Below, piece by piece: positions 8,593 through 22,130 of a stretch of DNA of 64,000 bases. The translations under genes and the position numbers were made by a program. The notes beneath the pieces were generated by a model that searched no databases, was not told the origin of the DNA, and worked only from the letters and a program-made list of their open reading frames with translations. The stretch comes from Pseudoxanthomonas sp. GM95. GTDB taxonomy: Bacteria; Pseudomonadota; Gammaproteobacteria; Xanthomonadales; Xanthomonadaceae. Location: positions 1,612,001 through 1,676,000 of the forward strand of contig NZ_FOAX01000001.1 of NCBI RefSeq assembly GCF_900109775.1. Reading direction: 5' to 3'. Numbering within the stretch: the stretch's first letter is position 1; every line of letters starts with the position of its first letter.

Positions 8593-9168
8593 ATGCGCAA
8601 GCTCGTCCCCACCCTCACCCTGCTGGCCGCCTGCGTGTTCGCCAGCGCCTGCTCGCCGCAGGTGCAGGCCGACCAGGTAGAACCCAGCCACACCTCGCCC
8701 GCCCCAATGGCGCCGGACTTCCAAGGCATCGGCCAATGGATCAACTCCTCCCCACTGTCATTGCCGCAGCTGCGCGGGAAAGTGGTGCTGGTGGAGTTCT
8801 GGACTTACTCGTGCATCAACTGCATCCACGTGCTGCCGCATGTGAAGCAGTGGCATGCCGACTTCCACGATCAGGGTCTGGTGGTGGTGGGCGTCCACAC
8901 GCCCGAATATGCCTACGAAAAGCAGACCCACAACCTGCAGGCCGCGGTGCAGCGCTTCGGGATCACGTACCCGGTGGCACAGGACAACGACTACCGGACC
9001 TGGAGTGCATACGGCAACCAGTACTGGCCCGCGCTGTACCTCATCGATGCGGATGGCCGCATCGTCTACCAGCATTTCGGCGAAGGCGGCTATGCCCAGA
9101 CCGAGGCAAAGATCCGCCAGCTGCTGGCCGCACGGCGCGATGATGCGCCCGCGTCCCGCGCCCCCTGA
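8593..9168 (+). CDS. Thioredoxin-like lipoprotein (TlpA/DipZ C-terminal type)
   Basis: 191 residues. The lipobox FASAC puts the lipidated Cys at position 20, so the protein should be anchored in the periplasm. The thioredoxin fold has the active site TYSCINC (Cys74, Cys77) and the cis-Pro region QYWPALYLID. A CINC site with the nearby GVHTPEYAYEK segment is typical of the redoxin domain fused to CcdA in DipZ proteins. Here the two parts are separate neighbouring genes. It probably receives electrons from the CcdA-like protein and reduces periplasmic targets. Confidence 0.9.
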   Translation: MRKLVPTLTLLAACVFASACSPQVQADQVEPSHTSPAPMAPDFQGIGQWINSSPLSLPQLRGKVVLVEFWTYSCINCIHVLPHVKQWHADFHDQGLVVVGVHTPEYAYEKQTHNLQAAVQRFGITYPVAQDNDYRTWSAYGNQYWPALYLIDADGRIVYQHFGEGGYAQTEAKIRQLLAARRDDAPASRAP

Positions 9169-9185
9169 TCCCCAAGAGTTCATCC

Positions 9186-10016
9186 ATGTCATCAAGATGG
9201 TTCATCACCGGTAGTTCGCGCGGTCTCGGCCGCTCCCTGGCCGAAGCGGTACTTCAGGCCGGACACTCGCTCGTCGCCACGGCACGCGACCCGGCACAGC
9301 TGGCCGACCTGTCCGAACGCTACGGCGATGCGGTGCGCACCGTGGCGCTGGACGTCACCGACGAGGCGGCCGCACAACACGCGGTGCTGGCAGCGATCGA
9401 GACGTTCGGCGGCATCGACGTGCTGGTCAACAATGCCGGCTACGGCAACGTCGACTCAGTGGAAGACACACCACTGGCCGACTTCCGCCGACAGATCGAG
9501 ACCAATCTGTTCGGGACAATCATCATGACCAAGGCTGTGATCCCGCTGATGCGTGCACAGCGCAGTGGCCACCTGATGCAGCTCTCGTCGGTGGGCGGGC
9601 GCATAGGTGCACCTGGCCGCGCACCATACTCAGCCGCCAAGTGGGGCGTGGAGGGCTTCTCCGAATCGCTCGCGCTGGAGATGGCGTTGATCGGCGTCCA
9701 CGTCACCATTGTTGAACCCGGCGGCTTCCGCACCGATTTCGCCGGGGCTTCCACTGAACTGCGCGAGGGACGCGCAGAGTACGACGCGGTCGTGGGCGCG
9801 ACGGCACGTCGCCAGCGTGGCTACGATGGCCACCAGCCTGGGGACCCGGCACGCGCAGCGCAGGCGATCCTCGCCTTGGCGTCAATGCCGCAGCCGCCGC
9901 TGCGCATCGCGCTGGGCAGCGACGCGGCCGATGCCATCGAAGCGGCCGACTGCCGGCGACTGGAGGAATTGCGCCGCTGGCGTGCGCTCAGCGTCTCGAC
10001 CGATTTCTCGGCTTAG
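9186..10016 (+). CDS. Short-chain dehydrogenase/reductase
   Basis: 276 residues, cytoplasmic. The classical SDR features are present: TGSSRGLG (8-15) for NAD(P), the NNAG motif (82-85), a catalytic Ser near LSSVGG and the YSAAK pair Tyr148/Lys152. Arg after the glycine motif and in ATARDP favours NADP(H). It is the last gene of the operon, 17 bases after the thioredoxin-like gene. The substrate is not predictable; aldehydes or ketones produced during oxidative damage would fit the setting. Confidence 0.88.
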   Translation: MSSRWFITGSSRGLGRSLAEAVLQAGHSLVATARDPAQLADLSERYGDAVRTVALDVTDEAAAQHAVLAAIETFGGIDVLVNNAGYGNVDSVEDTPLADFRRQIETNLFGTIIMTKAVIPLMRAQRSGHLMQLSSVGGRIGAPGRAPYSAAKWGVEGFSESLALEMALIGVHVTIVEPGGFRTDFAGASTELREGRAEYDAVVGATARRQRGYDGHQPGDPARAAQAILALASMPQPPLRIALGSDAADAIEAADCRRLEELRRWRALSVSTDFSA

Positions 10017-10109
10017 CGAGCGATTGGCTGGAGCAGGCACATTCCACAGATCAATAAAGCCGGTCGCGCCCTACCCTCGCTAAACCTGCCTAATCGTTCT
10101 GCCTCGCTA

Positions 10110-10133
10110 GTCCGCTTCCGGCCACAAGCGGAC
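10110..10133. repeat. GTCCGCTT palindrome between convergent genes
   Basis: GTCCGCTT (10110-10117) pairs exactly with AAGCGGAC (10126-10133) around an eight-base loop that contains CGGCC. It sits between the converging SDR and acr3 genes and could act as a bidirectional terminator. The same design recurs at 29618-29643, and worn copies occur elsewhere in the window. Confidence 0.6.
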
Positions 10134-10143
10134 ATGAGAGTGA

Positions 10144-11199
10144 TCAGTGCTTAGCGAAGTGCCGTTGCAACCTTACAGACAGACCAACCAACACGATCAG
10201 CACCGGCACCTCGATCAGCGGCCCGATTACAGCTGCAAAAGCGACGGGTGATGCGATCCCGAATGCAGCCACCGCAACCGCAATCGCCAGCTCGAAGTTG
10301 TTGCCTGTCGCGGTGAAGGCGATGGCCGTCGTGCGGGGGTAGTCCTTCGCGATGAGCTTGCCCAGGGCAAAGCTGATACCGAACTGAATCAGGAAGTAGA
10401 ACGTCAGCGGCACTGCGACCCGCACGACATCCAAAGGCAACCGGACCACGTCGCCGCCCTTCATCGCGAACATGACCACGATGGTCAGCAGGAGCGCCAC
10501 CAGGGTGATCGGGCTGATCGCAGGCAGAAAACGATCCCGATACCAGGCTGCACCTCTGCTGGCGATCAAAAGGCGCCGCGTGATGTAGCCAGCCGCGAAG
10601 GGGATGCCCAGATAAATCAGCACGGCCTCGGCAACCGGCCAGAACCCCACGTCCAGCACGACACCCTGCAGACCGATTGCGCTCGGGAGCACTGACAGGA
10701 ACAACCAGGCGTAGATGCTGAAAAAGGCGATCTGGAAGATCGAATTGAAGGCAACTAGCCCAGCAACATATTGGTTGTCACCACCAGCCAGCTGGTTCCA
10801 GACCAACACCATCGCGATGCAGCGCGCCAAGCCGATCAGGATCAAGCCGGTCATATAGCCCGGCTGGTCCCGCAGGAAGATGACCGCCAGCGCGAACATC
10901 AGCACCGGACCGACGATCCAGTTCTGCAGTAGCGACAAGGCCAAGACTCGCCTGTCCTGGAAGACGACGCCCAGCTGCCCGTAATCGACCTTCGCTAAGG
11001 GCGGGAATATCATCAGGATCAGCCCGACCGCGATTGGCAGGTTCGTGGTCCCGATGGTCAATGCATCGATCTTGCCTTGCACGCTCGGCACGAGCGCCCC
11101 AAGGGCGACTCCGATTCCCATCGCGATGAAGATCCACGCAGTGAGGTAGCGATCAAGGAACGAGAGCCGGCCGGGGCGCGCTGCAGCCTCGCTGGACAT
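10144..11199 (-). CDS. acr3: Arsenite efflux permease Acr3
   Basis: 351 residues from ATG 11199, which overlaps the arsR stop by one base (TGATG) with a GCGGAG ribosome site at good distance. A GTG nine bases earlier lies too close to that site. About ten membrane helices are visible. The family's essential cysteine is Cys127 in [15 protein letters not shown], and the conserved acidic residue is in [12 protein letters not shown]. Acr3 extrudes arsenite using the proton-motive force. It is co-transcribed with arsR and diverges from the arsH-arsC-arsN2 operon. Confidence 0.95.
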   Translation of the reverse strand: MSSEAAARPGRLSFLDRYLTAWIFIAMGIGVALGALVPSVQGKIDALTIGTTNLPIAVGLILMIFPPLAKVDYGQLGVVFQDRRVLALSLLQNWIVGPVLMFALAVIFLRDQPGYMTGLILIGLARCIAMVLVWNQLAGGDNQYVAGLVAFNSIFQIAFFSIYAWLFLSVLPSAIGLQGVVLDVGFWPVAEAVLIYLGIPFAAGYITRRLLIASRGAAWYRDRFLPAISPITLVALLLTIVVMFAMKGGDVVRLPLDVVRVAVPLTFYFLIQFGISFALGKLIAKDYPRTTAIAFTATGNNFELAIAVAVAAFGIASPVAFAAVIGPLIEVPVLIVLVGLSVRLQRHFAKH

Positions 11200-11519
11200 C
11201 AGCAGCACTCCGCCTGCACGCCGCAGGTCTCTTGGTCGCCCGCGCAGCAGTTCTCTGTCAGGTAGCCAACCAGGCCGGTCATGACATCGAAGTTCGCCCG
11301 GTAGCAGATCGTTCGGCCCCGCTGCTCTCCCGCAACCAAGTCAGCCGCCGCCAGCTCCTTCAGATGAAAGGACAGCGTGGGCGCCGGCAACGATAGGGCC
11401 TGGGCAATCTCCCCGGCCAGTTTGCCCCCGTGCCCTGCCTCGACCAGCACGCGATAGATGGAGAGGCGTGTGCCGTTGCCAAGCGCCGCCAGGGCGCGAA
11501 CTGCTGTGGTATGTTCCAT
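11199..11519 (-). CDS. arsR: ArsR arsenite-responsive repressor
   Basis: 106 residues with an ArsR/SmtB winged helix (about 8-80; recognition region [12 protein letters not shown]). There is no cysteine pair in the DNA-recognition helix. The cysteines cluster at the C-terminus: Cys91-Cys92, Cys99 and Cys105-Cys106. That is the arrangement of the Acidithiobacillus ferrooxidans-type ArsR, where a CC pair plus a third C-terminal Cys bind As(III). It should repress both its own acr3 operon and the divergent arsH operon until arsenite binds. Confidence 0.93.
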   Translation of the reverse strand: MEHTTAVRALAALGNGTRLSIYRVLVEAGHGGKLAGEIAQALSLPAPTLSFHLKELAAADLVAGEQRGRTICYRANFDVMTGLVGYLTENCCAGDQETCGVQAECC

Positions 11520-11545
11520 ATTTCCAGAATAGTTGAAACGTTAGC
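11517..11545. promoter_or_regulatory. Candidate ArsR operator in arsR-arsH intergenic gap
   Basis: Only 38 bases separate the divergent arsR and arsH starts, so both promoters and the repressor site must fit here. The gap holds an imperfect dyad, ATATTTCC-AGAATAG, followed by TTGAAACG, in an AT-rich patch unlike its surroundings. Binding is inferred from position. Confidence 0.4.
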
Positions 11546-11557
11546 CAGGAACAACCA

Positions 11558-12298
11558 ATGCTCGATCTCCCCAACATCGACCCCGGCCTGCTGGACACAC
11601 CCAGCCTCGCCCGACTTGCCGTCGAACAGCCGCGCGCCCACAAGCCGCGCATCCTGATCCTCTATGGCTCACTGCGCCCGCAGTCCTTCAGCAAGAAGCT
11701 GGCTCAGGAGGCGCAGCGCCTTCTGGAGCATTTCGGCGCCGAGACCAGGCTGTTCGACCCACATGAGCTGCCGATGCTGGACGCCGTGCCGGCCGATCAC
11801 CCCAAGGTCCGCGAACTGCGTGAGGCGTCCATGTGGTCTGAAGGCCATGTCTGGGTCAGCCCGGAACGACACGGGACGCTGACGGCTGTGCTGAAGAACC
11901 AGATCGACTGGCTGCCCTTGGAAGATGCAGGCATGCGTCCCACCCAGGGTCGAACGCTCGCCGTAATGCAGGTCAGCGGCGGCTCGCAGTCCTTCAACGT
12001 AGTGAACGCATTGCGCGTGCTGGGCCGCTGGATGCGCATGGTGACGATCCCCAACCAGTCGTCGGTGCCGAAGGCTTGGCAGGAATTCGACGAGGCTGGG
12101 CGCATGAAGCCATCTGCCTATTACGACCGGGTCGTGGACGTGATGGAGGAACTGGTGAAGTTCACCTTGCTCGTCCGGGACCGCAGCGACTACTTGGTAG
12201 ACCGCTACAGCGAACGAAAGGGCGATGCCCAGGCCGCTGCACTGGCTGCATCATCAGGCGCGACCACAGCGCCCGTGGCCGCAGGAGCCACAACATGA
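11558..12298 (+). CDS. arsH: ArsH NADPH-dependent FMN reductase
   Basis: 246 residues. The flavodoxin-like core starts at [19 protein letters not shown], the FMN phosphate loop of ArsH. It continues with the family signatures [20 protein letters not shown] and [13 protein letters not shown]. ArsH oxidises trivalent organoarsenicals and gives resistance to methyl- and phenylarsenite. An Ala-rich tail follows the conserved part. The next gene, arsC, overlaps its stop by four bases (ATGA). Confidence 0.95.
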   Translation: MLDLPNIDPGLLDTPSLARLAVEQPRAHKPRILILYGSLRPQSFSKKLAQEAQRLLEHFGAETRLFDPHELPMLDAVPADHPKVRELREASMWSEGHVWVSPERHGTLTAVLKNQIDWLPLEDAGMRPTQGRTLAVMQVSGGSQSFNVVNALRVLGRWMRMVTIPNQSSVPKAWQEFDEAGRMKPSAYYDRVVDVMEELVKFTLLVRDRSDYLVDRYSERKGDAQAAALAASSGATTAPVAAGATT

Positions 12299-12717
12299 AG
12301 GCGACGATTTATCACAACCCCAGCTGCGGCACCTCGCGCAACACGCTCTCATTGATCCGCCATGCAGGTATCGAGCCGACGGTCATCGAGTATCTGCAGA
12401 CGCCCCCGACAAAGGACACACTCACCGTCTTGATCCGACGTGCTGGCCTGTCTGTCCGCGACGCGGTCCGGCAGAAGGGCACGCCGTATCTGGAACTCGG
12501 TCTCGACGATCCGGCCCTGACAGATGACCAACTGCTGGACGCGATGATCGCGACGCCGATCTTGATCAACCGGCCGCTGGTCGAGACCGACCTTGGCGTT
12601 CGCCTCGCGCGGCCGTCTGAGGTCGTCCTGGACATCCTGCCAACGCTGCCCAGCCCGTTCCAGAAAGAAGACGGTGACATGGTGATCGACACCCGCACGC
12701 CCAGCGCAGAAAACTGA
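12295..12717 (+). CDS. arsC: Arsenate reductase, glutaredoxin-dependent ArsC
   Basis: 140 residues from ATG 12295, chosen because it overlaps the arsH stop (ATGA) and matches the family start. The catalytic Cys11 is in [13 protein letters not shown]. Conserved arginines follow ([32 protein letters not shown]). It reduces arsenate to arsenite, which Acr3 then exports. The length and C-terminal region match the plasmid R773/E. coli class. Confidence 0.95.
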   Translation: MKATIYHNPSCGTSRNTLSLIRHAGIEPTVIEYLQTPPTKDTLTVLIRRAGLSVRDAVRQKGTPYLELGLDDPALTDDQLLDAMIATPILINRPLVETDLGVRLARPSEVVLDILPTLPSPFQKEDGDMVIDTRTPSAEN

Positions 12718-12728
12718 CCCGAGGCCGC

Positions 12729-13157
12729 ATGAACATCATCTCTCCGATTGCGCTGGACCGACGGGTTCTGGACCTGCTCGTCGCCAGCGGACTTCCCATC
12801 GAAGATCTAGAAGATGATGTGCCGCGCCTCTACGCAGGTGCCGAGGAGGAAGGACGCCTCATTGGCGTCGTCGCAATCGAGATGCACGGAAATGTGGGCC
12901 TGCTGCGCTCGCTCAGCGTTCGCCCCGACGCACGCGGCATGGGCCTGTCGCTAGCGCTGATCGATGCGGGCGAGCGGCTTGCCGCAGAGGCTGGGATTGC
13001 CAAGCTGTTCCTGCTCACGACGACCGCCGCACCGCTCTTCGAGCGCTGTGGCTACGCGCTAACGCCCAGAGCAAACGCGCCCGATGCGATCCGTTCGACG
13101 CGGCAGTTCTCGGGCATGTGCCCCTCGTCGGCGAGCTTCATGTCCAAGACAATTTAG
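12729..13157 (+). CDS. arsN2: GNAT acetyltransferase of arsenic clusters (ArsN2-like)
   Basis: 142 residues, single GNAT fold. The acetyl-CoA loop is the RPDARGMGLSLALID region, preceded by the strand VGLLRSLSVRP. The segment TTTAAPLFERCGY is the usual fourth motif. Proteins of this type often end ars operons and are annotated ArsN2. The related ArsN1 acetylates arsinothricin, but the ArsN2 substrate is not established. It follows arsC by 11 bases in the same operon. The C-terminus contains two Cys-Ser-rich turns (GMCPSSASF). Confidence 0.85.
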   Translation: MNIISPIALDRRVLDLLVASGLPIEDLEDDVPRLYAGAEEEGRLIGVVAIEMHGNVGLLRSLSVRPDARGMGLSLALIDAGERLAAEAGIAKLFLLTTTAAPLFERCGYALTPRANAPDAIRSTRQFSGMCPSSASFMSKTI

Positions 13158-13449
13158 ACGAACGGTTGCGGAACCAGATACCGAACATCGACCGGACCGT
13201 CCACTCGAAACTCATCAGGGCAAGGGTCCACCGGACGTCCGCTACGGATCGGTAGCTGCCAATCGTTTCCTGCCCACCCAGGCCAGAAGTTGCATAAGAA
13301 GATCCAGTCGACGACCGGCGGTCAGAAATCAGAGCGTGTCACTCACCCGCCGGTTCTTCGATGTATGGAGATTGGCCAAGGCATCGTCGACTTCGCCGCA
13401 ACCCATACCAATACCATGGTCCATCCCTAGGACTTCGCTTCGATCAGCA

Positions 13450-14124
13450 TCACCAGGCGTCTTCGGCGTCCTGCACGGCCCGTTCGTCCTGTTCTTGCTG
13501 CGCCTGTTCCTGCTGCTCTTCGGCGTAGGCTTCACACCCCTCGATGAAGGAAGCAGAGTTCCCGCCGCAATCATCTGGGTCATCAATGCCGTTTTCTTCG
13601 GCCCAGTTGTAGCCCGCCTCGTGCCCCGAGCAGCCCTGGGTGCAGGCTGATCCGCGGAAGTAGAACGGAACCGCTGAAGCGATCGGTCTGGGTGGCGGCG
13701 CAGCTGCAGTGGTCACGTTGATCTCGTCGCATCCCGCACGTGGGTAGGCGAGGTAATGGGCAACACCTTGGACATCGACGCACTTCCAGATCGACACGAT
13801 CCGCACCTGATGCGCAGGCACTGCAGGCACCTGGACCGGGGCTGTGACGTGCGCACGCGGCATCAGCAGTGCGATGTAGGTAGCAGATGGATCGATCTGC
13901 AGGCCGTTCGCCTGACGGCGATCCACCAACCCGGTGAACGGATTGATGTTGCCGGCGCTGGAATAGTTATCGCTAGCCGAGCTGTTTGGTGCGCTCCGGT
14001 AATGCGGAGCGACGTAGGTGCCGTCTTTGCGGAAGTAGCCCGACACATGGACCTGGGCGACCGCAAGCAGGGGCATCACGCCACTGAGCAGCACCAACAT
14101 GCGCACCAACCATTCCTTGGCCAT
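13450..14124 (-). CDS. Secreted hypothetical protein with KDGTYVxPHxRS motif
   Basis: 224 residues from ATG 14124, preceded by GGGAGGG. A signal peptide (MAKEWLVRMLVLLSGVMPLL) ends near the alanine at 22. Next comes the segment GYFRKDGTYVAPHYRSAPN and then NYSSAGNINPFTG, a motif block found in many bacterial secreted proteins of unknown function. A middle region has four paired cysteines. A proline-rich linker follows, then a cysteine-containing domain. The last 30 residues are Glu/Gln-rich and probably coiled coil. It is not linked to an obvious operon. The 292 bases on its 3' side (13158-13449) and the 296 on its 5' side (14125-14420) show no further gene. Confidence 0.7.
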   Translation of the reverse strand: MAKEWLVRMLVLLSGVMPLLAVAQVHVSGYFRKDGTYVAPHYRSAPNSSASDNYSSAGNINPFTGLVDRRQANGLQIDPSATYIALLMPRAHVTAPVQVPAVPAHQVRIVSIWKCVDVQGVAHYLAYPRAGCDEINVTTAAAPPPRPIASAVPFYFRGSACTQGCSGHEAGYNWAEENGIDDPDDCGGNSASFIEGCEAYAEEQQEQAQQEQDERAVQDAEDAW

Positions 14125-14420
14125 TTGAATCCCTCCCCTTGCCGCATCGTTACCCACGAGGCCGGGCTGATCAAGTCGGTGATCTTGGACGACGGGCAGG
14201 GCCAGGTCGTCGCCACGGACAACATCGGTTGGCACACGAGGCACATCCAGTTGCAGTCCAAGAAGAGCTCCGGAGTGGCTCGGGTGCAGCACCAGTGTTA
14301 TGAGACGGGGTCGTCTTCAATCGGCTAGAAGCGGACATCGAACATAGGGCGATGCCGACACTGACTCAGCAAGGACACACCCGGTCACAGGTTAAGGACG
14401 GGAGTCCAGCGGTATAACAG

Positions 14421-14828
14421 TCACGTGCCCACACCTGGCTCGCCACCGCTTAACCAAAGAACGAAACCGCCCCACACCGCCAGTCCGACAATCGACGCGA
14501 ACAGGGATGCCAAGGCTGCGCGCTTGAACCAAACGGCGGTGCGTCCTGGGTTCGACGTGAGCACCGAGTCATCTGGGCACTGCACGATGAAGGAAAGGAT
14601 ATAGAGAGCCGATGATGCGGTCGCAAGAATGAAGACCCTCACAATGAAGTAGTCAACGGTCACCAAGGCAATTCCGCCAAGGGCCGCCAGGGCGACCCAA
14701 GGCTTCTCACGACCCTTTCGCATTCGCTTCCACAACTTGAGCATGACCTGATATGCACCCAGGCCAGCGCACACAGCTAACACACAGATGAGCGCACCTT
14801 TCAGAACGTCTGGCAGCACTTCGCTCAT
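14421..14828 (-). CDS. Membrane protein co-translated with orphan regulator
   Basis: 135 residues with four predicted membrane helices (about 8-27, 45-63, 68-86, 105-127). A basic loop (KLWKRMRKGREKPW) after the first helix suggests that loop is cytoplasmic. It has no recognised family. Its ATG overlaps the stop of the winged-helix regulator gene by four bases, so the two are made together and may act together, for instance as a membrane signal partner. This is inference from position only. Confidence 0.65.
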   Translation of the reverse strand: MSEVLPDVLKGALICVLAVCAGLGAYQVMLKLWKRMRKGREKPWVALAALGGIALVTVDYFIVRVFILATASSALYILSFIVQCPDDSVLTSNPGRTAVWFKRAALASLFASIVGLAVWGGFVLWLSGGEPGVGT

Positions 14829-15520
14829 GCAAATCCTCTGCGTGTGTTCGCCAGCTGGACATCGTCAACTAGTCGATAACCGGCCCCACGAACCGCATGA
14901 ATCAGCTTTACGTCGGAGCCAGCATCCACGCTCTGCCGAAGTTCGTAAATGTGACCACGCAGGCCCCCATGCTTCGGCGGCAGGTCTCCCCAAACCGCCC
15001 ATTCCAGGGTTCGTGTGTAGACGACGGCAGGGCTTGCGGCCATGAGCACCTCTAAGAGGCGCCTGCTCACAGGAAACAGGTGAATGACCTTGCCAGCCCT
15101 CGTAGCCGTCAGGGTCTGCAGGTCGAATTTCAGATCCCCAACGCGCAGGACTTTGCCAACTGAACGGCGCGCCCGATGCAGCACCAGGACCTCAATGCGC
15201 ACTTCCAGCTCCACAGGCGCGCAGGTAGACAACAAGCAATCGTCTGCCCCAGCCCGAAGGAGTTCGATCTTAGTATCCACGTCGTCGTTTGGGATCAGCA
15301 CCACGATCGGGTATACGCGTCCAATCGCCCGCCGAAGCTGCTGCACACACTGAGCTGCCAGCCTGGTGTGTGGCCCAACGCCAACCACGCAAGCGTCGCC
15401 GGCCAAGGTAATGTCTCCCACCCTGGACAAGTTGATCCGCCGTATCTGATGTCCGCGAGCGGCAAGGCTTCTAGCGGTCGCGCGGATCACCTCGTTATTT
15501 GCGATGACATCAATCAGCAT
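14825..15520 (-). CDS. Orphan OmpR-like regulator with degenerate receiver
   Basis: 231 residues from ATG 15520 with GGGAG upstream. The C-terminal winged helix is intact, with VIHLFPVSRRLLEVLM and the ending IHAVRGAGYRLV. The N-terminal 110 residues have a receiver-like pattern, but the usual LVLLDxxxP strand reads ACVVGVGPHT, so the phosphoacceptor Asp is missing. The conserved Lys of the KPF motif is also lost (LLSTCAP replaces it). GADD just before it is kept. It should be phosphorylation-independent or sense something else. There is no kinase next door; a small membrane protein overlaps its 3' end. Confidence 0.75.
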   Translation of the reverse strand: MLIDVIANNEVIRATARSLAARGHQIRRINLSRVGDITLAGDACVVGVGPHTRLAAQCVQQLRRAIGRVYPIVVLIPNDDVDTKIELLRAGADDCLLSTCAPVELEVRIEVLVLHRARRSVGKVLRVGDLKFDLQTLTATRAGKVIHLFPVSRRLLEVLMAASPAVVYTRTLEWAVWGDLPPKHGGLRGHIYELRQSVDAGSDVKLIHAVRGAGYRLVDDVQLANTRRGFA

Positions 15521-15681
15521 CGCATTGCTCCCGACCGCCTACAGCCCCCTCTGACAACGCAGAAGTTGCGCGCTCCGATGACGAAAAACCCAGGGTCGAG
15601 GTCGATGCAAGGCAATCAACAGCAGCCCACTCCGTTAGCGCAAAGACGACCCACGATTGTCTGAATTCTCTCCGCACTTGC

Positions 15682-16587
15682 TTATGGGTGGCCATGCTCG
15701 TGCCCATCATCGGCGCACGACGTCTGCTCGATCTGAAGGGTGACCTCCTCGATCGAGAACAACTCGTCCAGCATGACACTCAGTTCTTGCCTGACCTGAT
15801 CAACGGATTGGCTAGCGTCCGTCAGCACCACGTGCGCAGTGAGCACCGGGCGCTTACTCGACACCGACCAAATATGCAGGTCATGCACCTGGGCAACATT
15901 GCGGTTGTTCCTCAGCGCTGCTCGCACATCGTCAACGCGTATCTCCGACGGCGCCCCTTGCATTAGCACATGTGATGCAGCCCTCAACAACGTCCAAGTC
16001 CGCGGCAACACCCACAGACCAATAGCTACAGCGATGATCGGATCGACAAGCGTCCAGCCGGTGAATCGAATCACTATTGCGCCTGCGATCACGCCGACCG
16101 AACCAAGCATGTCGCTCCAAACCTCAAGGTAGGCTCCCTTGACGTTGAGCGAGTCACCACTACCTGCCTTCAGCAGGCGCATCGAGATCAGGTTGACCAC
16201 CAGACCAAGCACCGCTATGACCAACATGCCGCTGGACGCCACCTCGGGAGGTTGCCGGAAACGCCCTACCGCCTCCCACAAGATGTATCCCGCGACAAGA
16301 AAAAGTAGGCCACCGTTGATGAGCGCACCCAGGGCCTCCATTCGCGCATAGCCATAGGTATTGCGAGCGTCAGCAGGTCGCTTAGCCATGCGCACGGCGA
16401 ATAGTGAAACTCCCAGCGCAATGACATCGGTCATCATGTGGGCGGCGTCGGATAGCAGGGCGAGACTGTTGGTGACCAGGCCGCCAACCACTTCAGCGAC
16501 CATGAACGTGGCAGTCAAGCCGAGCGCCCACCATAGCGGCTTCTCGAACTTGACCTCGGAGACACCGTGATCGTGGTTTCCACTCAT
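15682..16587 (-). CDS. czcD: CDF-family metal cation exporter (CzcD-type)
   Basis: 301 residues from ATG 16587 (GGAG upstream). Six membrane helices contain the CDF metal sites LLSDAAHMMTD in helix 2 and EVWSDMLGSVGV in helix 5. A C-terminal cytoplasmic dimer domain follows with HDLHIWSVSS. Both ends are His-rich (GNHDHG; DDGHEHGHP), as in zinc/cobalt/cadmium exporters. It lies 80 bases after czcA on the same strand, so it is probably the last gene of the czc operon. A strong hairpin (16602-16624) sits just ahead of its ribosome site. Confidence 0.9.
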   Translation of the reverse strand: MSGNHDHGVSEVKFEKPLWWALGLTATFMVAEVVGGLVTNSLALLSDAAHMMTDVIALGVSLFAVRMAKRPADARNTYGYARMEALGALINGGLLFLVAGYILWEAVGRFRQPPEVASSGMLVIAVLGLVVNLISMRLLKAGSGDSLNVKGAYLEVWSDMLGSVGVIAGAIVIRFTGWTLVDPIIAVAIGLWVLPRTWTLLRAASHVLMQGAPSEIRVDDVRAALRNNRNVAQVHDLHIWSVSSKRPVLTAHVVLTDASQSVDQVRQELSVMLDELFSIEEVTLQIEQTSCADDGHEHGHP

Positions 16588-16601
16588 TTGAATTCTCCAA
16601 A

Positions 16602-16624
16602 GGGGCAGGCTCTTGGCCTGCCCC
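16602..16624 (-). terminator. Strong hairpin between czcA and czcD
   Basis: GGGGCAGGC (16602-16610) and GCCTGCCCC (16616-16624) form a perfect nine-pair stem with a five-base loop. On the transcribed minus strand the stem is followed by only TTTGG, so it is a weak terminator at best. It ends just before the czcD ribosome site and may instead stabilise mRNA or lower czcD expression. Confidence 0.5.
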
Positions 16625-16667
16625 ATTGATGGTCCCGCCCAGCCAGAGGGCGTGATAGGGTTCGACA

Positions 16668-20792
<4,125 letters not shown>

Positions 20793-20796
<4 letters not shown>

Positions 20797-22076
20797 TGGG
20801 AGGAAATTTCCGTGTTGGTGGCGTCCTGCGCCTGGACAATTGGCTGACCCAGCAACCGCTGGACTTCGATCAGGGAGGATTGCGCCGAGAGAGCAGCATC
20901 AAGCTGGCGGCGGCGAGCCTGGACACGCTGGTCCTGGAGAAGTGCCCACTCCATGTAGCTGATTGCACCAGCACGCCATGCGCGGTCGGCAGCAGCTTCA
21001 GCCTTCGCGAGTCGTGGGAGAACGTCGCTCCGTATCCTTCCCACCTCCAACTGCGCGGTCGAGTAATCGCCATAGGCGGTCGCCAGGGCTGCGTTCATGC
21101 CAACCAGCAGGGACTCGCGCTCCACATTGGTCAGCGCCAGCTCCGCCTCCGCCGCACGGATACCCGCTTGCGCGCGACGCGTCGAACCAAGGGGGATGCT
21201 GAAGCCGGCTAACACGCCGACGTCGTTGCCGCTACGGAAAGCGCGGCCGCCTACCTGCCACTGGATGTCGGGCGTGGCATCACTGCGGGCCAAACGCACC
21301 TGGGCCTCACGAATACGCGCATCACCTGCAAGTTGTGCCAACTCCGGGGTTCGCTCCAGCATTCCACTTAGGCTGGCGAAGTCCTCCAGTTTCGGAAGTT
21401 CCATCGGATCGCCTGTCACGGCACCATGAGCCGGAACGCGGCTGTTCCACAGGGAGGAAAGCGCTTGGCGCGCTGCTGCCTCCGCCTGGCCCGCGCGATC
21501 ACGATCCAACTCTGCCTCGGCCAATGCAGCCTGCGCGGTTAGAACTACAGACTCGGGGGATGCGCCTGCCGCAAGACGCCGTTTCGCTGCGTCGACCGTC
21601 CTACGGCGTTGTTCGATATCCAGGTCTGCAATATCGCGCTGACGAATGGCAGCGGTTACCGCGAGATAACGGCGTGCCGTCTCCGCCAGGAGATCCAGAC
21701 GCACGACTTCGCGCTGCGGAGCAAGCTTGTCGATATTGGCCTGGGCAACCGCCCTTCGTGCATCTAGCTTTCCACCGCGCTCGAGCACCCCAGCCAGAGT
21801 GACCGTGACCTCAGTCTGGTCGAATGCGCGGTAGGCGCCTGTCCCTAGTGCGTTCTCGACTGTAGCGCCCAAGGTAAGCGGCGGCTTTAGGCTCGCGGAG
21901 TCGTAGTTCGCCTGAAGGACAGCGCGGCTTCCATCGACAAGCCGCAGATCAGGGTGGGTTTCGGCGACGCGTTCGATCGCCTGTTGAAGTGTCAATGTCT
22001 GACTAGGCGCCCGTTCCTGCGCATAAATCGCAGGCACGAAGGCGCAAGCGGCCAATGCCGCCAATCGCAACCACAT
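20793..22076 (-). CDS. czcC: Outer-membrane channel CzcC (TolC family)
   Basis: 427 residues with a signal peptide (MWLRLAALAACAFVPAIYAQ). It has the two repeated long-helix regions of outer membrane efflux proteins, starting LTLQQAIERVAETHPDL and again near LARSDATPDIQWQVGGRAFR. It is the outer-membrane exit duct of the Czc pump. It precedes czcB (four-base overlap) and follows czcI by 54 bases, in which a terminator-like hairpin (22107-22122) lies. Confidence 0.92.
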
Positions 22077-22106
22077 GGGAATTCTCCGATAGATTCGTAA
22101 CAGAAA

Positions 22107-22122
22107 CCGCCCAACTGGGCGG
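22107..22122 (-). terminator. Terminator-like hairpin between czcI and czcC
   Basis: CCGCCC (22107-22112) and GGGCGG (22117-22122) pair around AACT. On the minus strand, which is transcribed here, the stem is followed by TTTCTG. It could partly stop transcripts after czcI and so set the ratio of czcI to czcCBA. Confidence 0.4.
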
Positions 22123-22130
22123 CAATTCAG

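Noticed and set aside
13084..13650. Plus-strand open frame after arsN2
   Set aside because: It begins inside arsN2 and ends over the secreted protein gene at 13450-14124; no ribosome site or domain supports it.
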